Source of the DNA: Candidatus Hydrogenedentota bacterium
GTDB taxonomy: Bacteria; Hydrogenedentota; Hydrogenedentia; Hydrogenedentales; JAEUWI01
Assembly (NCBI GenBank): GCA_016791475.1
Contig: JAEUWI010000036.1
Coordinates: forward strand, 17,919-81,918
Direction of reading: 5' to 3'
DNA: 64,000 nt
In this document: in pieces, positions 18,177 through 26,684 of the stretch
Layout of the letters: each line of letters starts with the position of its first letter
Position numbering within the stretch: position 1 is the first letter of the stretch
Made by a program: the position numbers and the translations under genes
Notes under the pieces: generated by a model
Database searches by the model: none
Told to the model about the DNA's origin: nothing
The model's input: the letters and a program-made list of their open reading frames with translations, nothing else

Positions 18177-18944
18177 GGGCTGGTTCTCGCAATCGGCGCT
18201 CTTTCGGTACCCGCCCAGATCTGCGCCCACCGGGGCGATGTTTCCGCGGCACCGGAGAATACCCTGCCGGCCTTCAGATCCGCCGTAGAAAAGGGCGCGC
18301 AACAAATCGAATTTGATGTCGACCTCACGAAGGACGGCGAGTTGGTCATCATGCACGACGCCACGGTGGATCGCACCACAAACGGCAAGGGCAAGGTTAC
18401 CGAGTTGACCTTCGACGAAATTCGCGCGCTGGACGCGGGCGCGAAGTTTTCAGCGACCTTCAAGGATACGCGCGTGCCCACGCTCCGCGATGCGCTGGAG
18501 GTCATTCCGCCCAAAATCTTATGCAACGTTCACCTCAAGGGGAACACCGAACTGGCCCGGAAGGCCGCCCTGCTGATACAGGAAATGGGCCGATTGGAGC
18601 AGTGCTTCCTCGCCTGCGAACTTGAAAGCGTAGCGGCCGCACGCGAGGTCGTTCCCACGATCAAGACCTGCAACATGAGCCGCCAGGCCGGTAACCGCGC
18701 CGCCTACATTGACGCCACCATCGCAAACAAATGCGAGTACATTCAGCTCCACGAGCGCGACGGCCACGAGAATATCGAAGCGGACGTGAAAAAACTGCAC
18801 GACCATGGCGTCACTGTCAACTGGTTCGGCGCCGATGACGCCGCCTTGATCGAAAAACTCAACCGCGCGGGTGTAGACTATGTTCTGACCGACAAGCTCG
18901 ATCTCGCGCTAGCGACCATTCAGAAAATAAGGGCCGACAGGTAG
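18162..18944 (+). CDS. Glycerophosphodiester phosphodiesterase family protein
   Basis: A GDPD-family TIM-barrel enzyme that hydrolyses glycerophosphodiesters to glycerol 3-phosphate and an alcohol. The catalytic signature is AHRGDVSAAPENTLPAF, with the His-Arg pair, then EFDVDLTKDGELVIMHDATVDRTT split over two strands, giving the E-x-D metal site and the second catalytic His. Later barrel strands include VNWFGADD and DYVLTDK. From ATG 18162 the protein has 260 residues and begins with a hydrophobic export signal (MSFVLGLVLAIGALSVPAQ), suggesting a periplasmic location. An ATG at 17994 is in frame but would add 56 residues encoded by the inverted repeat at 17997-18176. No Shine-Dalgarno is visible at 18162, possibly because the repeat replaced the original upstream sequence. 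Confidence 0.88.
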   Translation: MSFVLGLVLAIGALSVPAQICAHRGDVSAAPENTLPAFRSAVEKGAQQIEFDVDLTKDGELVIMHDATVDRTTNGKGKVTELTFDEIRALDAGAKFSATFKDTRVPTLRDALEVIPPKILCNVHLKGNTELARKAALLIQEMGRLEQCFLACELESVAAAREVVPTIKTCNMSRQAGNRAAYIDATIANKCEYIQLHERDGHENIEADVKKLHDHGVTVNWFGADDAALIEKLNRAGVDYVLTDKLDLALATIQKIRADR

Positions 18945-19005
18945 AGTCCGAGCCCCCAGTCACCCATACGGCCATTCCCGTTTTCTTCACGAAAGCCAAG
19001 ACACC

Positions 19006-20118
19006 ATGCCCTACCCCCAGTTCAACCGACACGCCCTGCACATCAAGCCATTGAGCCAGCGCAAAGACAAGGTCTACATCGAGCGCGATCATGTCGCACC
19101 CGACACGACCCCGCGCCCCTTTGACGAAAAGGGCCAGAAACTCATCGCGGAGACCGTGGACCGCATCGTGGCCGCGCGCGAAGCGGGCAAGTCGCGCATG
19201 CTGACCTTTGGCGCCCACTCCATCAAGAACGGCCTGGCGCCCGTCTTCATCAAGCTCATCGAAGAGGGCTGGGTCACCCACCTGGCCACCAACGGCGCGG
19301 GCATCATCCACGACTGGGAATTCGCCTTCCAGGGCCACAGCAGTGAAGACGTGCGCACCAACGTGGACCGGGGCGAATTCGGCACATGGCAGGAAACCGG
19401 CTTTTATCTCAACCTCGCCATCGTGGTCGGCGCCTATGAAGGCCTGGGCTACGGCGAGTCCGTCGGCGCCATGGTGCAGAACGAGGGCCTGAAAATCCCG
19501 TCCCTCGACGCGCTGACCAAGGAAATTCAGAAGGCCGCCGACCAGGACTACGCCGAACACGCCGCGGCCGCGTGCGACCTCATCAACGTGATCAGGAAGT
19601 TCAAGCTCGAACCCGGCTTCATGGCGATCAAGCACCCCTTCAAGCAATATGGTATCCAGGGCGCGGCCTACCGCCTCGGCGTGCCCTTCACCAGCCACCC
19701 CATGATCGGGCACGACATCATTTACGTCCACCCGATGAACCAAGGCGCGAGCATTGGCCGCACGGCCGAGCGCGACTTCCTCACCTTCGCCCATGGCGTC
19801 GCCAACCTCGACGGCGGCGTCTACATGAGCATTGGCTCCGCCGTCATGTCCCCCATGGTCTTTGAGAAGTCCCTTTCCATGTCGCAGAACCTGGCCATCC
19901 AAAAAGGCCAGCATATCGACAATCACTACATGATTATTGTCGACCTGCAGGAGTCCCACTGGGACTGGACCCAGGGCGAGCCCCCGGCGGACAACCCCGA
20001 CTACTACCTCCGCTACAACAAGAGTTTTAATCGTATGGGCGGCTCCATGCGCTACCTCACGGCGGACAACCGGGACTTCCTGCTGGCGATTGCTCAAGGG
20101 CTGGACGCAAGGAAGTAG
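19006..20118 (+). CDS. Deoxyhypusine synthase-like protein of unknown role
   Basis: A 370-residue soluble protein. The segment LTFGAHSIKNGLAPVFIKLI, followed by TNGAGIIHDWEFAFQGHSSED and GEFGTWQETG in broken form, resembles the NAD-binding core of deoxyhypusine synthase-like proteins. MIGHDIIYVHPMNQGASIGR and DGGVYMSIGSAVMSPMVFEK lie further on. True deoxyhypusine synthase modifies eukaryotic/archaeal eIF5A, and no partner is visible here, so the bacterial member may act on a small molecule such as a polyamine. There is no signal peptide. It follows the glycerophosphodiesterase by 61 nt and is followed 31 nt later by a REPIN-like element. Fold assignment is moderate, function unknown. Confidence 0.55.
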   Translation: MPYPQFNRHALHIKPLSQRKDKVYIERDHVAPDTTPRPFDEKGQKLIAETVDRIVAAREAGKSRMLTFGAHSIKNGLAPVFIKLIEEGWVTHLATNGAGIIHDWEFAFQGHSSEDVRTNVDRGEFGTWQETGFYLNLAIVVGAYEGLGYGESVGAMVQNEGLKIPSLDALTKEIQKAADQDYAEHAAAACDLINVIRKFKLEPGFMAIKHPFKQYGIQGAAYRLGVPFTSHPMIGHDIIYVHPMNQGASIGRTAERDFLTFAHGVANLDGGVYMSIGSAVMSPMVFEKSLSMSQNLAIQKGQHIDNHYMIIVDLQESHWDWTQGEPPADNPDYYLRYNKSFNRMGGSMRYLTADNRDFLLAIAQGLDARK

Positions 20119-20149
20119 AAGGTTCTCTCAAAAACTTGGAGGGAGCCCC

Positions 20150-20367
20150 GGGTGCCACCTCAATCCGGCCTCAGCCGGTTTGGGTGCCTCCGAGGGAAAC
20201 AGGCCACGAGCTACAACAACACCCAAGGTCCGGCTTGTGAACTCCGAACGATAGAGTCCGAGTTTCCTTCCAGAGGCTCAACAGGTCCACCCAGGTTACG
20301 ATCTCCGAGTGCCAATACTCTTTGCTCAAGGCACCCAAACGAGCGTTGCTCGATTGAGGTGGCACCC
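20150..20367. repeat. REPIN-like element A (left of the RAYT gene)
   Basis: Two inverted arms of 38-39 nt (20150-20188 and 20330-20367) enclose about 140 nt. Each arm reads GGGTGCCACCTCAATC, a self-complementary core, then TTTGGGTGCC. The left core is CGGCCTCAGCCG and the right core, read inverted, is GAGCAACGCTC, so each arm is a hairpin in its own right. This is the layout of a REPIN: two REPs in opposite orientation. Confidence 0.85.
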
Positions 20368-20398
20368 GAGGCCGGTCTTTCGAGTCGAACGGTCATCC

Positions 20399-20965
20399 TT
20401 ATAGATCAGGGTATGATTCTAGGTTCAATCGAATCAGCCCAGTCCCCTCCCGTTCCCATTCCCGGGCACTGGACCACTTCCAGTCCGCGGGCTCGACGGC
20501 CAGTCCTCGGCGAACGGGATTGTTATGGGTGTAGTCCACCATATATCGAAGCGTTTTGAACTGAATCACATTCCTATCATAACCACCGCCCGCCAACCAG
20601 AACCGGTACGGGGCATGCTTTTGGCCTGTGCTCAAATGCTTGAGCCCCTCTGGATTGTTACTCCGGAGCCAGGCCATAGCCTTGCGTGACACCGAGAGCT
20701 TGATCGTCGACAAGATAGATTCCATTTGATACTCCGCATATACTGGCCAAAGCACAAGATGCACATGCTCCGGCATGATCACGAAAGCCCAAATGTGGAC
20801 ATTGTGCTGCTTTCGCATCAGCTCAAGAGCCTCAACAAAATACTCACGGGTGCGATCCCGGCTCAGAAACTGCCGTCGCTTGAAACAACTGAAGGTCACG
20901 CCATGGGCCTCTCCCTCGGTGTTAAATGCTTTTCGGGTCTTGCGGATTACCTTGCGGACGACCAT
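20399..20965 (-). CDS. REP-associated tyrosine transposase (RAYT, Y1/IS200-like)
   Basis: A 188-residue single-domain Y1 transposase of the RAYT group, HUH nucleases that cleave single-stranded REP hairpins. The HUH pair is in FVIMPEHVHLVL (His 67 and 69). The C-terminal half has HAPYRFWLAGGGYDRNV and YMVDYTHNNPVRRGLA, the signature stretch of this group, offering Tyr 129, 141 and 145 as candidate nucleophiles. A closing WKWSSAREW is also typical. ATG 20965 is preceded by GGAGG at eight bases. Unlike an insertion sequence it has no accompanying tnpB. It sits between two REPIN-like elements (20150-20367 and 21136-21351), which are presumably its substrates. The reading frame is intact, so the protein is probably functional. 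Confidence 0.93.
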   Translation of the reverse strand: MVVRKVIRKTRKAFNTEGEAHGVTFSCFKRRQFLSRDRTREYFVEALELMRKQHNVHIWAFVIMPEHVHLVLWPVYAEYQMESILSTIKLSVSRKAMAWLRSNNPEGLKHLSTGQKHAPYRFWLAGGGYDRNVIQFKTLRYMVDYTHNNPVRRGLAVEPADWKWSSAREWEREGTGLIRLNLESYPDL

Positions 20966-21135
20966 TGGACAACCTCCATGCGGGAAGGGAGACTTCGTAT
21001 TGCTTCGTCTATCAGTGATTCTTATTCAAAAAAACTATATTAGTACAATTATGCAAGTCAATTCCAACAAGGTGGAATGCCTCCCATTCCCCGAAAAAGA
21101 TGCACATACAACCCAAAACTTGCGCCGCCAACCTG

Positions 21136-21351
21136 GGGTGCCACCTCAATCCCGCCTAAGCGGGTTTGGGTGCCCAGAGGGAGACTTGCCAGGTACAGTC
21201 ACGACAATTTTAGATCCGGCTTGCTACACCTGAGCCAGTCCAGCTAAACACCGCCAGACGCCCAAAGAGCTCAATCTGGGTCGCATAAACGAGCCTGAGG
21301 TGTCGTCGCTCAACCCACCCAAACGAGCGTTGCTCGATTGTGGTGGCACCC
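21136..21351. repeat. REPIN-like element B (right of the RAYT gene)
   Basis: Arms at 21136-21174 and 21316-21351 in inverted orientation enclose about 140 nt; total 216 nt, matching element A. The left core is CCGCCTAAGCGG, where element A has CGGCCTCAGCCG: the bases differ but both pair. The right core GAGCAACGCTC is identical to that of element A. Bases 20966-21135 and 21352-21515 around it hold no gene. Confidence 0.85.
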
Positions 21352-21515
21352 GGGGTTGGCCCTGTTCCAATTGATTGGTATCTGATATAACGCGGATTCG
21401 TACAAGTAGTTCCGAAACCAAGACAATACGTTTTACGTGGAATATGACATAATTCCCAATCGACCCACGGTGCCCCTTACCAAAGTCCAGACCACAACCC
21501 CCGGGAGAACCTACC

Positions 21516-22538
21516 ATGCTGGAAGCCTTGCGCGCCCACGACCCCAATACCGTTGAGCTGCCGTGCGGAAAGGGGAGCGTTCTCCTGCCGCCCTCACTGG
21601 CCGGTCGTATTTTCTGCCAGTGGGACGGGGAACTGATCCATCGCCTGGACGCGGACTCTCTGGGCGCGCCCGCGGGGGGCGACTATATCAATCTCGGCGG
21701 CAACTCCCTCTGGCCCGCGCCGGAGGGTGGCGAGTACGCCTTTAACTATGGCGAGAACAGCGATGCATGGCTGGTGCAGGAGGGCATCGCCACGACACCC
21801 GTCGCCGTCTCTCTCAGCGGGGACAGCGCCGTCGTGAACAAACAAATCACGCTGAATAACCGCAAGGGCAAATCGCTCAACCTGACCTACTGCCGCGCCG
21901 TCTCCGTCGAAACCGCCCTGACCGCCGGTTACGAGCTGGAAGGCCTGCGCTATTTCACGGAAGACCGCTTCGATCCTGAGGCGGATCAGGACGCGACCGA
22001 CGTTCTTCTGGCGCCATGGTCTCTCGAGCAGTTCCCCGGCGCCGAGGGCATCGTGGCCTTTGGCACGCTTGGGGACCCCTCCCAGCCGTTGAACCTCGAT
22101 TTCTACGGCGACCCAGGCCATCGCATCGTCCACGCGGCAGGCCAGTTCACTTTCCACCTCGGCGGCGTGGACCGGCACCAGATCGGCATTCCCGTAGCCA
22201 GCCAACCGACGCTCATCGGCGCCCTCGATTTGAATCGCTCCCTCCTCTTTGTCCGCAGGACCGCGCCCCAGCCCGGCCGCTACTTCAACATCGCCGACAA
22301 CGATCAGGCTGCGGGCCCCTGGTCCGCCGCCGATCTCTTCAGCATCTTCAACGGCGGCGAACTCGGCTTCTTCGAGCTGGAAACCATCGGCGCGATGAAC
22401 GTGCAAGACGGACGTCTGGGCAAGAGCAGCCTCCACTCCGAAACGCTTATTTTGAAGGGAAGTAAGGACGAGCTGCTGCGCTACAGCGCGGAGGTGCTGG
22501 GCGTACACTTGGAGAAGGCCGCGGACTCCGCGAGCTGA
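21516..22538 (+). CDS. Aldose-epimerase-like protein (DUF6786/DUF4380-type)
   Basis: A 340-residue protein without a signal peptide, likely cytoplasmic. The N-terminal part (GRIFCQWDGELIHRL, then INLGGNSLWPAPEGGEYAFN) resembles DUF6786/DUF4380 proteins, which share a beta-sandwich related to galactose mutarotase and related sugar-binding enzymes. Later segments include DVLLAPWSLEQFP and a C-terminal GGELGFFELETIGAM, in which the Glu is positioned like the catalytic Glu of mutarotases. A sugar epimerase or sugar-processing role fits the divergent AraC regulator and the deacetylase and transporter beyond it, but the substrate is unknown. ATG 21516 opens the frame; only weak purine-rich sequence precedes it. 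Confidence 0.55.
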   Translation: MLEALRAHDPNTVELPCGKGSVLLPPSLAGRIFCQWDGELIHRLDADSLGAPAGGDYINLGGNSLWPAPEGGEYAFNYGENSDAWLVQEGIATTPVAVSLSGDSAVVNKQITLNNRKGKSLNLTYCRAVSVETALTAGYELEGLRYFTEDRFDPEADQDATDVLLAPWSLEQFPGAEGIVAFGTLGDPSQPLNLDFYGDPGHRIVHAAGQFTFHLGGVDRHQIGIPVASQPTLIGALDLNRSLLFVRRTAPQPGRYFNIADNDQAAGPWSAADLFSIFNGGELGFFELETIGAMNVQDGRLGKSSLHSETLILKGSKDELLRYSAEVLGVHLEKAADSAS

Positions 22539-22567
22539 GCTATTTTCTAAGAAATTCGGCGAGCCGT

Positions 22568-22885
22568 AGGGACAGCGTCGCCCGGTGACGCTGACAGATG
22601 AGTGACACCACGGGTAATTTATTTTTCCCAAACAGAGTCTAGACCGCCGCAAAAGGGCGGGGCTGTCCTGTCGTCTGACGTCGTGGCTGGGCACATCACT
22701 GGTAGTCGCACGGCAGGGATGAGATCCTGGTCGCGTACGCACGACTGGCTGTAATTGAGCGTTCGCGTTTCCTTCCCTGACCACAGGACAGCCCCGCCGG
22801 TTGAGATCGCCTTCGCTCAGTCAGATCGGAGTACTTGATCCGGGGTTTCTCTCGCGATTTGTAGACGTGGGGCGACGCTGTCCCT
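22568..22885. repeat. Nested inverted repeats
   Basis: The outer arms AGGGACAGCGTCGCCC (22568-22583) and GGGCGACGCTGTCCCT (22870-22885) are exact reverse complements. Inside them GGCGGGGCTGTCCTGT (22656-22671) and ACAGGACAGCCCCGCC (22783-22798) are also exact reverse complements. The element fills the 363-nt gap between convergent genes. No gene is seen within it. Confidence 0.8.
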
Positions 22886-22901
22886 GTGGCGCGGCGAAAA
22901 G

Positions 22902-23933
22902 CTACGGCTTCCCCCGGCGCGGTCCGTCTCCCGTGCCCGTATACCGGTGTCGGTAGGCAATTGGCGTGATGCCCTGGTGCTTCTTGAACATGTTGGTGAA
23001 GTGGGCCGAATCGCAAAAGCCCAAATCGTGGGCGATCTCCGTGAGGGACCGACTCAAATCCAGCAGGTGATTGCAGGCATGCTGGATCCGACGCCTTTGA
23101 TAGTAGGTGCTCGGGCTGAACCCGGTCGCCTCGCGGAAAATGGTGCTGAGGTGATCGGAACAATAGCCTAGATCTTCCGCGAGCTGACTCACATTGAAGG
23201 AATCACTTCGCAGGATGGCCTCTTCGATGTGCTCCAGTGCATCCACGATTTCTTCGCGAAATCCGAGCCCCACTTCGACCGGGCTCTGGCGCGTGTAGGA
23301 CCGGCTGAGCAATATCAACGCTTTCAGCAGGCTTGACCGCAGAAAGGTGAGCGAGGGCTGTGGGAGCATCGTCTCCCGGCCGATATCCGCCAGTTCCCGG
23401 TCCAGCGCGGCCATCTCGCTATCGCTGAGTTTGAACTGCACCACGGGGCCATCTTTCGGACGGCGAAACAGGGCCGCCGCGAGGAACAAAGGCACCAGCC
23501 CCGCCTCGCGCCAGTGGGCCATCAGATCGTCGGCCAGCCACTCCGTCAGGTAATACAAATTGGTCTGGTGCAGCCCCTCCAGCCCGTAGATGGCGTGGGT
23601 CATCCCCGGCGCCAGCACGATCACGGTGCCGGGAAGCAATTCTTCCGTTCCGAAAACGGTCCGGTGTAATGCACGCCCGGCGCGGATGATGGAAATCTCG
23701 AAGTGGGCATGGGTGTGGGGCCGGCGATCCTGCAACTCGGGCACATAAACCGGATTCCCATAGTGCGCACCGGGGTAGTCCGGATGACTTGGCAGCAGGC
23801 TGCGAAAGGGCCCCTCTCCGGCAATCCACGAGCCCACCCGAACAGGACGATGGGCCGAAACGCCCACCGCGTCGAGCGTGGAGGTGTACTGGGGGACGAA
23901 GTCGTCCATATCGGGCATGGCGCGAGCCGGCAT
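22902..23933 (-). CDS. AraC-family transcriptional regulator with N-terminal cupin sensor
   Basis: A 343-residue AraC/XylS-type regulator. The N-terminal half is a cupin-like sensor (HTHAHFEISIIRAGRALH, PGTVIVLAPGMTHAIYG), as in sugar-responsive AraC proteins. The C-terminal 100 residues carry two helix-turn-helices: FNVSQLAEDLGYCSDHLSTI and LTEIAHDLGFCDSAHFTNMF, ending with the usual KKHQGITPIAYR. It is divergent from the polysaccharide deacetylase at 24109 across 175 nt, so it probably controls that gene and perhaps the transporter beyond it. ATG 23933 gives MPARAMPDMDDF; the Met six codons in is an alternative start. Confidence 0.9.
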   Translation of the reverse strand: MPARAMPDMDDFVPQYTSTLDAVGVSAHRPVRVGSWIAGEGPFRSLLPSHPDYPGAHYGNPVYVPELQDRRPHTHAHFEISIIRAGRALHRTVFGTEELLPGTVIVLAPGMTHAIYGLEGLHQTNLYYLTEWLADDLMAHWREAGLVPLFLAAALFRRPKDGPVVQFKLSDSEMAALDRELADIGRETMLPQPSLTFLRSSLLKALILLSRSYTRQSPVEVGLGFREEIVDALEHIEEAILRSDSFNVSQLAEDLGYCSDHLSTIFREATGFSPSTYYQRRRIQHACNHLLDLSRSLTEIAHDLGFCDSAHFTNMFKKHQGITPIAYRHRYTGTGDGPRRGKP

Positions 23934-24108
23934 GGGGGGTCACTTTCCGGACGATATAGTAGCAGAGATGCCGCCATTTTCGACGTCCCTGATATCCCTG
24001 CGATGTTGCCCATACAACCCCCGCCGGATTCCATTCAATACCCGCTGGCCCGAATCTGCAAGAATAAGGTATCCTAGCGGCCGGCACTATCATTCAGGAG
24101 TCAAGAAC

Positions 24109-24993
24109 ATGAGCGCATTGAAAGTTGTCCTCGGCTTTGACATGGAAACCGATATCGGCAGTTGGACCACCGGCTACGAGGGCCTTGTGCACGGCACGCC
24201 ACACATCCTCGATATTCTTGCGCGCAACAACGCCGCAGCCACCTTCTTTTTCACGGGCGACAGCGTCAAGGCCCACCCGGAGGTGGCCGAAAGCGTGAAG
24301 GCCGCCGGCCATGAAATCGCGGCCCACACCCTTTTCCACGAGACCATCGGCGATTCACTCTTTGAAATCCCCGGCATGCTGCCCGTGCTCCCGGAGGAAG
24401 TGCCCAATCGCCTTCGCCTTTGCACCGAGCTCATCGAATCCATCACGGGTGAACGGCCCGTGTCGTTCCGCTGCCCCCGCCTCTTCGGCTCCACCGCCGT
24501 GGTAAATGCCCTGGAAGACCTGGGCTATGTGGCCGATGCGACCTACCCCATGTACTACTTCCGGGAACAGTTGGCGCCCTACCATCCCAGCCGGGAAGAC
24601 TGGACCAAGCCCGGCGACCTGCGCATCGTGGAGCTGCCCAATTTCGCCGATCTTTCCATGACCTCGACGGACCCCTATGGCCGCGACATGGACCAGTGGC
24701 CCCTTTTCAGAACCCAGAGCGCGGCGGCCATGCTGGAGCACCTCGACCGCTTCATCGCCTATGCGGAATCGAAAAACATCGAACCCTTCCTCTGCTTCTA
24801 TTTTCACCCGTGGGAGTTCCACCCCATGCCCCAGGGCGAAATTCGCTCCAGCGAAGGCAGCGTGCGCCCCGACCCCTTCATCACCCTGAACTGCGGCGAC
24901 TACGCCGTGGAACAGTTGAACCTACTCGTCCAGGGCCTCCAGGCGCGCGGTGCGGAGTTCCTCGAAGCGCGCGAGGCTGCCGCGCGTTGTTAG
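24109..24993 (+). CDS. Polysaccharide deacetylase family protein
   Basis: A 294-residue NodB-type deacetylase-like protein (carbohydrate esterase 4 fold). LGFDMETDIGSW supplies the first-strand Asp, NNAAATFFFTGDSVKAHPE is the classic second motif, and AGHEIAAHTLFHETIG carries the His-x3-His-like metal site. CFYFHPWEFHP near the end supplies the later conserved His. There is no signal peptide, so cytoplasmic action on an oligosaccharide or related N-acetyl compound is likely, as in the PuuE/HpbD-like subgroup. I chose ATG 24109 with CAGGAG eight bases upstream, over a distant upstream ATG that overlaps the divergent regulator. Confidence 0.85.
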   Translation: MSALKVVLGFDMETDIGSWTTGYEGLVHGTPHILDILARNNAAATFFFTGDSVKAHPEVAESVKAAGHEIAAHTLFHETIGDSLFEIPGMLPVLPEEVPNRLRLCTELIESITGERPVSFRCPRLFGSTAVVNALEDLGYVADATYPMYYFREQLAPYHPSREDWTKPGDLRIVELPNFADLSMTSTDPYGRDMDQWPLFRTQSAAAMLEHLDRFIAYAESKNIEPFLCFYFHPWEFHPMPQGEIRSSEGSVRPDPFITLNCGDYAVEQLNLLVQGLQARGAEFLEAREAAARC

Positions 24994-25050
24994 GACGCGC
25001 TGACACACATCGTTGTTTGTTCAGTCCTGAAGACGTCGGTACCTATGGAA

Positions 25051-25137
25051 CGGGGGCTTTTCAACCCCCGAGATGTGCAACGCAGTTGCACGGCAAGGCC
25101 TGTCGATTTTTCGGTGGGCCTTTCTATTTCGAAATAG
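25051..25137. other. Cluster of three palindromes after the deacetylase gene
   Basis: CGGGGG(cttttcaa)CCCCCG at 25051-25070, GTGCAA(cgcag)TTGCAC at 25075-25091 and the perfect palindrome CTATTTCGAAATAG at 25124-25137 lie in the 244-nt gap before the MFS gene. The first could terminate transcription although no clean T-run follows; the last could be an operator for the transporter. Confidence 0.4.
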
Positions 25138-25237
25138 GGGGCTGGAAGGCACCCACTCGATGACTCCGCACCCCTGAGACAATCTTCCAGATGCAATTCC
25201 GTGTAGTCTATCCGTCGCCAGGACGCAGGTATTTCCG

Positions 25238-26437
25238 ATGCTGTTAAAACCCCATCACCGCATGTACGCCGCGGCGTTCCTCCTGGATTTCTCCGTCGCC
25301 ATCGCGCTCACCGCCCTGCCCTTTTTTATCTTCGAGCGACTCGGCGGCGGCCCCGCCATGTCCGGCGCCGTTGGGGCCTTTCAGATGGCGATCTACGCCG
25401 CGGGCTGTCTCCTCTCGGCACGCTATGTCACCGGCGCGCGCAGCGGCCTCTACCTGGCCATCATCGGCGTCGCGGCCTTCGCCCTCCCCTTCACGCTCAT
25501 CCCGTGGATGACCTCCCCGCTGGTCTGCGGCGTCGCAACGTCCCTCCCCTTCTTCGGCCTCGCCCTCGCCTGGCCCGCCATGCAGTCCTGGCTCGGCGGC
25601 GAGCCCGACCCCGAAGCCCGCGCGCGACACCTCACCGGGTTCAACACCGCCACGGCCTTCGGCTTCACCTTCAGCCCCCTCTTCGCGGGACCGCTCTACG
25701 ACTTCGACTACCGCCTTCCTTTCTTTCTACTGTTTGTCGTCGGCGTTGTCGTCGTTCTCCTTCTTCGTTCACTACCGAAGGAAGTCAGGGTCGCGGAAAG
25801 CAACGTTTCCGGTGACGCCGACGATTCCGAAGCGGACACGTTTTCCCCCGGCCTGCTCTATGCCTCCTGGGGCGCCACGCTGTCGGCCAACAGCCTCTTC
25901 GCCGCCCTTCGCTCGGTCTACCCCAGCCGTGTGGAAACCCTGGTGTCTGAAGGGAATCTGGATCTCTGGAGCGGGTGGCAGCCTGCCTGGCTGCTCTCCG
26001 TGGGACCGGCCACGGCCTTCTCGTGGCTCGCCTTTATCCTTCCCCTCGCCACGGTGGCCAGCTTCACCGTACTCGGGCGCACGAAGTCCTGGCGGGGGCG
26101 ATTCGACTATATGGTCGCGGGGCAACTCATCGCGGCGGCCTCCCTCATTGCCCTGGCCCACACCCACAGCGTTGGGATGATGCTGCTCTGCTTCATCGCG
26201 GTCGGCGCGAACTACGGGCTCTGCTTTTTCTCCAGCCTGTACTACAGCCTCGCGGTGGCAAGTGAAAAGCACCGCCGCGCCGCCATCAACGAAGGACTCC
26301 TCGGCGTCGGCGCGGTCCTCGGCGGCATCGGCACGGGATACGCCGCCGGCGCCATCGGCCTCACCGCCGCCTTTCAGTGGACGCCGGTCGCGGTGATGGT
26401 GGCCGTGGCCGTGCAGGTGTGGTTGCTGCGGAGATAA
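25238..26437 (+). CDS. Major facilitator superfamily transporter
   Basis: A 399-residue integral membrane protein with about 11-12 hydrophobic helices, for example AAFLLDFSVAIALTALPFFIF, LIAAASLIALAHTH and AAINEGLLGVGAVLGGIGTG in their full context. A central hydrophilic loop follows SLPKEVRVAESNVSGD, as between the two six-helix bundles of MFS carriers. The loop TGFNTATAFGFTFSPLFAGPLYD resembles MFS motif C regions in spirit, but no substrate signature can be read. The same strand upstream carries the deacetylase, so import of a sugar derivative is a guess. The reading frame is intact and of normal length. Confidence 0.8.
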   Translation: MLLKPHHRMYAAAFLLDFSVAIALTALPFFIFERLGGGPAMSGAVGAFQMAIYAAGCLLSARYVTGARSGLYLAIIGVAAFALPFTLIPWMTSPLVCGVATSLPFFGLALAWPAMQSWLGGEPDPEARARHLTGFNTATAFGFTFSPLFAGPLYDFDYRLPFFLLFVVGVVVVLLLRSLPKEVRVAESNVSGDADDSEADTFSPGLLYASWGATLSANSLFAALRSVYPSRVETLVSEGNLDLWSGWQPAWLLSVGPATAFSWLAFILPLATVASFTVLGRTKSWRGRFDYMVAGQLIAAASLIALAHTHSVGMMLLCFIAVGANYGLCFFSSLYYSLAVASEKHRRAAINEGLLGVGAVLGGIGTGYAAGAIGLTAAFQWTPVAVMVAVAVQVWLLRR

Positions 26438-26470
26438 CGAGACTTTCCAAGCGAACAATACGGGCTCAAA

Positions 26471-26666
26471 TCGTGCCACGCGATTCCGCCTCGGGCGGAT
26501 TCGTGTGCCCGTTGTGAGGATTACTGCCCCCGCCCCAAAAAGCTCTGGGCGAACGGCGGGTACAGAAGAAATGAGAACCAACCGCTCGCCCAAGTAACAT
26601 ACAAGACTCAAAGGACGCGCCGCACAAGGCACACGAATCCGCCTGAGGCGGAATCGCGTGGCACGA
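26471..26666. repeat. REPIN-like element C, remote copy
   Basis: Two 39-nt arms (26471-26509 and 26628-26666) are inverted and match at 38 of 39 positions. Each reads CGTGCCACGCGATT, then a self-complementary CCGCCT..GGCGG core, then a tail ending GTGTGCC. The plan is the same as elements A and B: GTGCCAC, hairpin core, GTGCC. It lies between convergent genes, 33 nt after the MFS stop and 18 nt after the end of the gene at 26685. Confidence 0.85.
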
Positions 26667-26684
26667 CAGAAGTCAATTGTGTCC

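Noticed and set aside
20399..20965. Classic IS200/IS605 insertion sequence
   Set aside because: There is no tnpB, and the flanking elements have the REPIN design rather than the subterminal hairpins of IS200 ends; RAYT fits better.
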